From NCBI GenBank assembly GCA_046484125.1, contig JAWOBX010000070.1, positions 1 through 24,408 of the forward strand: 24,408 nt of DNA, given 5' to 3'. The notes under the pieces are model-generated. The model was given only the letters and a program-made list of their open reading frames with translations. It did no database searches and was not told where the DNA came from. Positions 22,126 to 24,408 of the stretch are shown one piece after another (within the stretch, counting starts at the first letter, position 1; each line of letters opens with the position of its first letter). The translations under genes were made by a program, and so were the position numbers. This stretch comes from JBGLNL01 sp046484125 (GTDB taxonomy: Bacteria; Chloroflexota; Dehalococcoidia; SZUA-161; SpSt-899).

Positions 22126-23069
22126 AAGGATACAGTACTCTGGCTGGACTCGATTGGGAACTCCCTCGCCAGTGTAACATCGCTGCTGATCTGGGCCTTC
22201 AATTCATCCAGGGATCCGAATTTCATTTCGCCCCGGATTCGCTTGACCAGTTCGATGCTGAGTTCCTGATCGTAAAGGTTGTTATCGAAATCCAGTATGT
22301 GGGTCTCGATGGTTCTCTCACCGGGTCCAAACGTGGGACGCATTCCAATATTGGTGACGGCTCTATAGGTTTTATCACCCACATGAGCGAGAGTAATATA
22401 GGTGCCATCAGCCGGGAGGGCCTGATTCCTCATTACGCTGAGGTTGGTAGTCGGGAATCCGAGAAGTTTACCTCCCCTGTGATCTCCATGGACCACTTTC
22501 CCCGTAAGCTTGAATCGCCTGCCTAATAGTTGAGTTACGTTCCTGATTTCCCCCCGCGCCAGAGCCTCCCGTATGGCGGTACTGCTGACCATTTTGTCGC
22601 CGACCTTCAGGGGGGAAACCACATCGACGGAGAAATCGTACTTTTCTCCCAGTTCCCGGAGCACATCTATCGCACCTTCACGCCCGCGGCCCAGAGCGAA
22701 ATCCGGCCCTATCACCAGAGCACGCATATTCAGGTGCTGGCTCAGAAGTTGTACGAACTCTTCGGCGCTCAAATCGGCAAGCTCGGAGGTGAATGAGAGA
22801 ACCACCACGTGGTCTATTCCCAGGTTTTTGATCAGCCTGATTCTCTCTTCAAGGCTTGTCAGATAGGGGAGTTCGGTCTTTGGGTCGAGCAAGGCCTTGG
22901 GATGCCAGCCAAAGGTAACAACCCCGCTGAACAATCCCACCTCATCAGCTTTTGCCTTCAAAGTATTGATGAGGTGCTGATGACCGGGGTGTATTCCATC
23001 GAATACCCCTATGGTCAGCGCCGTTTCACCCTTGAGTTTGGTGGCATTGAGTTCCTCTAATACCGACAT
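22122..23069 (-). CDS. ribF: Bifunctional riboflavin kinase / FAD synthetase
   Basis: 315 residues, normal for bacterial RibF. The N-terminal FMN adenylyltransferase module shows TIGVFDGIHPGHQHL (about 19-33), PDFALGRGREG and VSSTAIREALARG. The C-terminal riboflavin kinase module begins about residue 186 with LTGKVVHGDHRGGKLLGFPTTNL and includes GDKTYRAVTNIGMRPTFG and ETHILDFDNNLYD. The enzyme makes FMN and then FAD from riboflavin. It is the first gene after a strong promoter, with a leader of about 53 bases, too short for an FMN riboswitch. It overlaps tyrS by four bases. Confidence 0.97.
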   Translation of the reverse strand: MSVLEELNATKLKGETALTIGVFDGIHPGHQHLINTLKAKADEVGLFSGVVTFGWHPKALLDPKTELPYLTSLEERIRLIKNLGIDHVVVLSFTSELADLSAEEFVQLLSQHLNMRALVIGPDFALGRGREGAIDVLRELGEKYDFSVDVVSPLKVGDKMVSSTAIREALARGEIRNVTQLLGRRFKLTGKVVHGDHRGGKLLGFPTTNLSVMRNQALPADGTYITLAHVGDKTYRAVTNIGMRPTFGPGERTIETHILDFDNNLYDQELSIELVKRIRGEMKFGSLDELKAQISSDVTLAREFPIESSQSTVSL

Positions 23070-23128
23070 AACCGGTTTTCCTTTAGGAACGGTAGATGGA
23101 TGATTGACACATCATAACGTCCTAGTGA

Positions 23129-23157
23129 ATTATAGGCGTTTACAGTGTTGGTTTCAA
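23129..23157 (-). promoter_or_regulatory. Strong sigma-70 promoter before ribF
   Basis: On the minus strand: -35 TTGAAA (23157-23152), a 17-base spacer, and a perfect -10 TATAAT (23134-23129). Transcription should begin near 23122, about 53 bases before the ribF ATG. It would drive ribF, tyrS, pccB and possibly the redoxin gene. A second, poorer minus-strand candidate (TTCCAC, 16 bases, TATAAT) is seen further upstream around 23205-23235. Confidence 0.78.
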
Positions 23158-23274
23158 GGGAAGCGTAGTCCTCCAAAACAGCGTTTGGTGGTGCTGAATA
23201 CCGATATTATATCAGAGTCGTTTACATGTGGAACAATATAATAGTTGGCCTTACTGCAAAAAGGCGCGGGAATT

Positions 23275-23289
23275 CCCCTCCAGGAGGGG
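23275..23289 (-). terminator. Short GC-rich hairpin after the flavoprotein gene
   Basis: CCCCTCC (23275-23281) pairs with GGAGGGG (23283-23289), about 24 bases after the stop of the minus-strand flavoprotein gene. Downstream on that strand there is a CCTTTTTG run about 20 bases later. It may help to end transcription, but it is not a textbook intrinsic terminator. Confidence 0.35.
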
Positions 23290-23312
23290 GGTGGCCGACA
23301 GGGCCGGCGCAC

Positions 23313-24407
23313 TCATACCCTGTTTCGTACTGATTGTATCAGGTAATTCGGGAGATATCTGCCGAAAAGTTGCCACCATGGTGATAGCCGCTTCATACCG
23401 TCGAGCACCAGCTCACCGTGCCAGTCGAATGAGTGGTAGGATGAGGCGAGAAGGCTCTCATGGATGTTGTTGTCTCTTGCGATGGTGAATATATCGTTGA
23501 TTCGCTTGTCGGAAAGCCGGTTGTAGACGGAGCGCGCGAGGGAGTCGATCCTGAGTTCGTGACCCAGCTTTTTTCTCCACATCTTCTCATACAGAGCCAT
23601 GCTGTCACGGGAAAAGTCACTGGCGCTAAACGCGCTCTCCAGGCAATCGGCTGCAAAGTCGGCGCATAGCAATCCAAAATAGATACCTCCGCCGGTGGTG
23701 GGTTTAACCTGCCCGGCGGCGTCGCCGACCACCAGGGCCCGGTCGCCATATGTGCGGGGAAGGGTTTTAAGGGGAATGCCGCCATAGGAGAAAGGCGTTT
23801 CCATATCCCCTGTTTTCCCTTCATGAGCAAGTTTAGAAAGGAACAACCGCAGGTATTCTCCCGGTTTCTCTCTGGCCATGAGTCCGACCCGTGCCTGCTG
23901 AGCGGAAACGGGAACGGCCCAGGCGAAGAATCCGGGGGCAATCTTGTTGCCGAAGTGAACCTCAACCTCCTCGAGTGTGAAGTTCCTGACTACGGCCTGG
24001 GCTCCGCCGATGTTCTTCTTTATCCTCCCAAGTCCCAGCTCATGTGGGAAAGTGGAGGCGAATCCGTTGGCTATCACCGCGGTTTCGCCCCTGTAAAAGA
24101 GAGATTCGCCATTCCGACTTACCGTCAGTTCAGCCCCACGTTCATTGACGGACAGCCTCGTTACCTTGCTGGAGAGCCGAAGCTCCGCACCCGCCTCCTC
24201 AGCTTTACGGGCAAGCGAGCGATCCAAAAGGATTCTATCAACGATATATGCCTGTGGTTCCGGTTTACTTACTCTAATGAATTCGCCCGACGGAGCGAAA
24301 AGTCTGGCGGAGCCGGCCTCTCGAAGAACGCAATCGACGTCTATATCAAAAAGGTCGGCGCATTCCCTTCCTATAATTCCTGTGCAACAGGACTTATGCC
24401 CTGCCTG
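23313..24407 (-). CDS. Geranylgeranyl-reductase-family FAD oxidoreductase, 5' end outside window
   Basis: 365 codons are open to the window edge; the N-terminal dinucleotide-binding Gly motif must lie beyond it. Visible blocks are CCTGIIGREC near the start, RVSKPEPQAYIVDRILLDRSLARKA (typical of the family), the FAD-binding GDAAGQVKPTTGGGIYFGL and a C-terminal region with YEKMWRKKLGHELR. Members reduce the double bonds of geranylgeranyl chains in lipids, quinones or chlorophylls, or are related flavoproteins of unknown substrate. A translation start at TTG 24227 would discard conserved family sequence, so the true start is upstream of the window. Membrane association is likely from the family, not from visible helices. 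Confidence 0.85.
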   Translation of the reverse strand, partial: QAGHKSCCTGIIGRECADLFDIDVDCVLREAGSARLFAPSGEFIRVSKPEPQAYIVDRILLDRSLARKAEEAGAELRLSSKVTRLSVNERGAELTVSRNGESLFYRGETAVIANGFASTFPHELGLGRIKKNIGGAQAVVRNFTLEEVEVHFGNKIAPGFFAWAVPVSAQQARVGLMAREKPGEYLRLFLSKLAHEGKTGDMETPFSYGGIPLKTLPRTYGDRALVVGDAAGQVKPTTGGGIYFGLLCADFAADCLESAFSASDFSRDSMALYEKMWRKKLGHELRIDSLARSVYNRLSDKRINDIFTIARDNNIHESLLASSYHSFDWHGELVLDGMKRLSPWWQLFGRYLPNYLIQSVRNRV

Positions 24408-24408
24408 C

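Noticed and set aside
23070..23128. FMN riboswitch before ribF
   Set aside because: The leader predicted from the promoter is only about 53 bases, much shorter than an RFN element, and shows none of its conserved blocks.

Overview
The window reads as bacterial chromosome of about 50% GC, with one compositional break. From about position 751 to the end it is dense and uniform. The first ~750 bases are clearly AT-richer. An anaerobic bacterium is suggested by the gene content: a non-pyrrolysine MttB-type corrinoid methyltransferase, a reductive activator of corrinoid proteins, LL-diaminopimelate aminotransferase, an archaeal-type cofactor-independent phosphoglycerate mutase and a probable selenoprotein. 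A Dehalococcoidia-like Chloroflexota lineage is my best guess. It rests on gene content only and is held loosely.

Layout. (1) 1-750: AT-rich end with the 3' part of a UbiX-like flavin prenyltransferase and a ~370-base gene-free stretch holding a 27-bp tandem duplication. (2) ~751-6045, plus strand: a C1/corrinoid cassette of a 5'-truncated mttB-family gene, a complete mttB-family gene, a DUF1638 gene and a large RACo-like activator (2Fe-2S ferredoxin plus ASKHA/DUF4445 domains) with two CBS domains at its C-terminus. A perfect 23-bp inverted repeat follows. (3) 6240-9356, plus: phosphoglycerate mutase, tpiA, miaA and a small DUF3820 gene, tightly packed. (4) 9721-13538, plus: dapL, hflX, a SAM methyltransferase and a CPBP membrane protease. 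(5) 18461-13545, minus: a sugar-1-phosphate nucleotidylyltransferase-like protein, a fused mannose-6-phosphate isomerase/phosphomannomutase and a secreted thermonuclease, behind a good sigma-70 promoter. (6) 23069-18600, minus: ribF, tyrS, a carboxyltransferase (propionyl-CoA carboxylase beta type) and a redoxin gene, with a strong promoter before ribF. (7) 24407-23313, minus: a geranylgeranyl-reductase-family flavoprotein cut by the window end.

The most striking observation is the redoxin gene. A simple ORF search gives only a 105-residue fragment (18917-18600). The reading frame continues upstream through a single in-frame TGA (18936-18938) to an ATG with a clean Shine-Dalgarno at 19055. 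The TGA sits exactly where the first cysteine of a CxxC redox motif belongs (U40-P-L-C43). It is followed at bacterial-SECIS distance by a stem-loop whose apical loop has G at its second position. I read it as a selenocysteine-containing peroxiredoxin/thioredoxin-like protein.

Other points worth a look: the CBS extension on the corrinoid activator and the absence of a corrinoid protein beside it; the isomerase/mutase fusion paired with an unusual nucleotidylyltransferase, which together could run fructose-6-P to an NDP-sugar, probably GDP-mannose; and the truncation of the first mttB gene exactly at the composition break.
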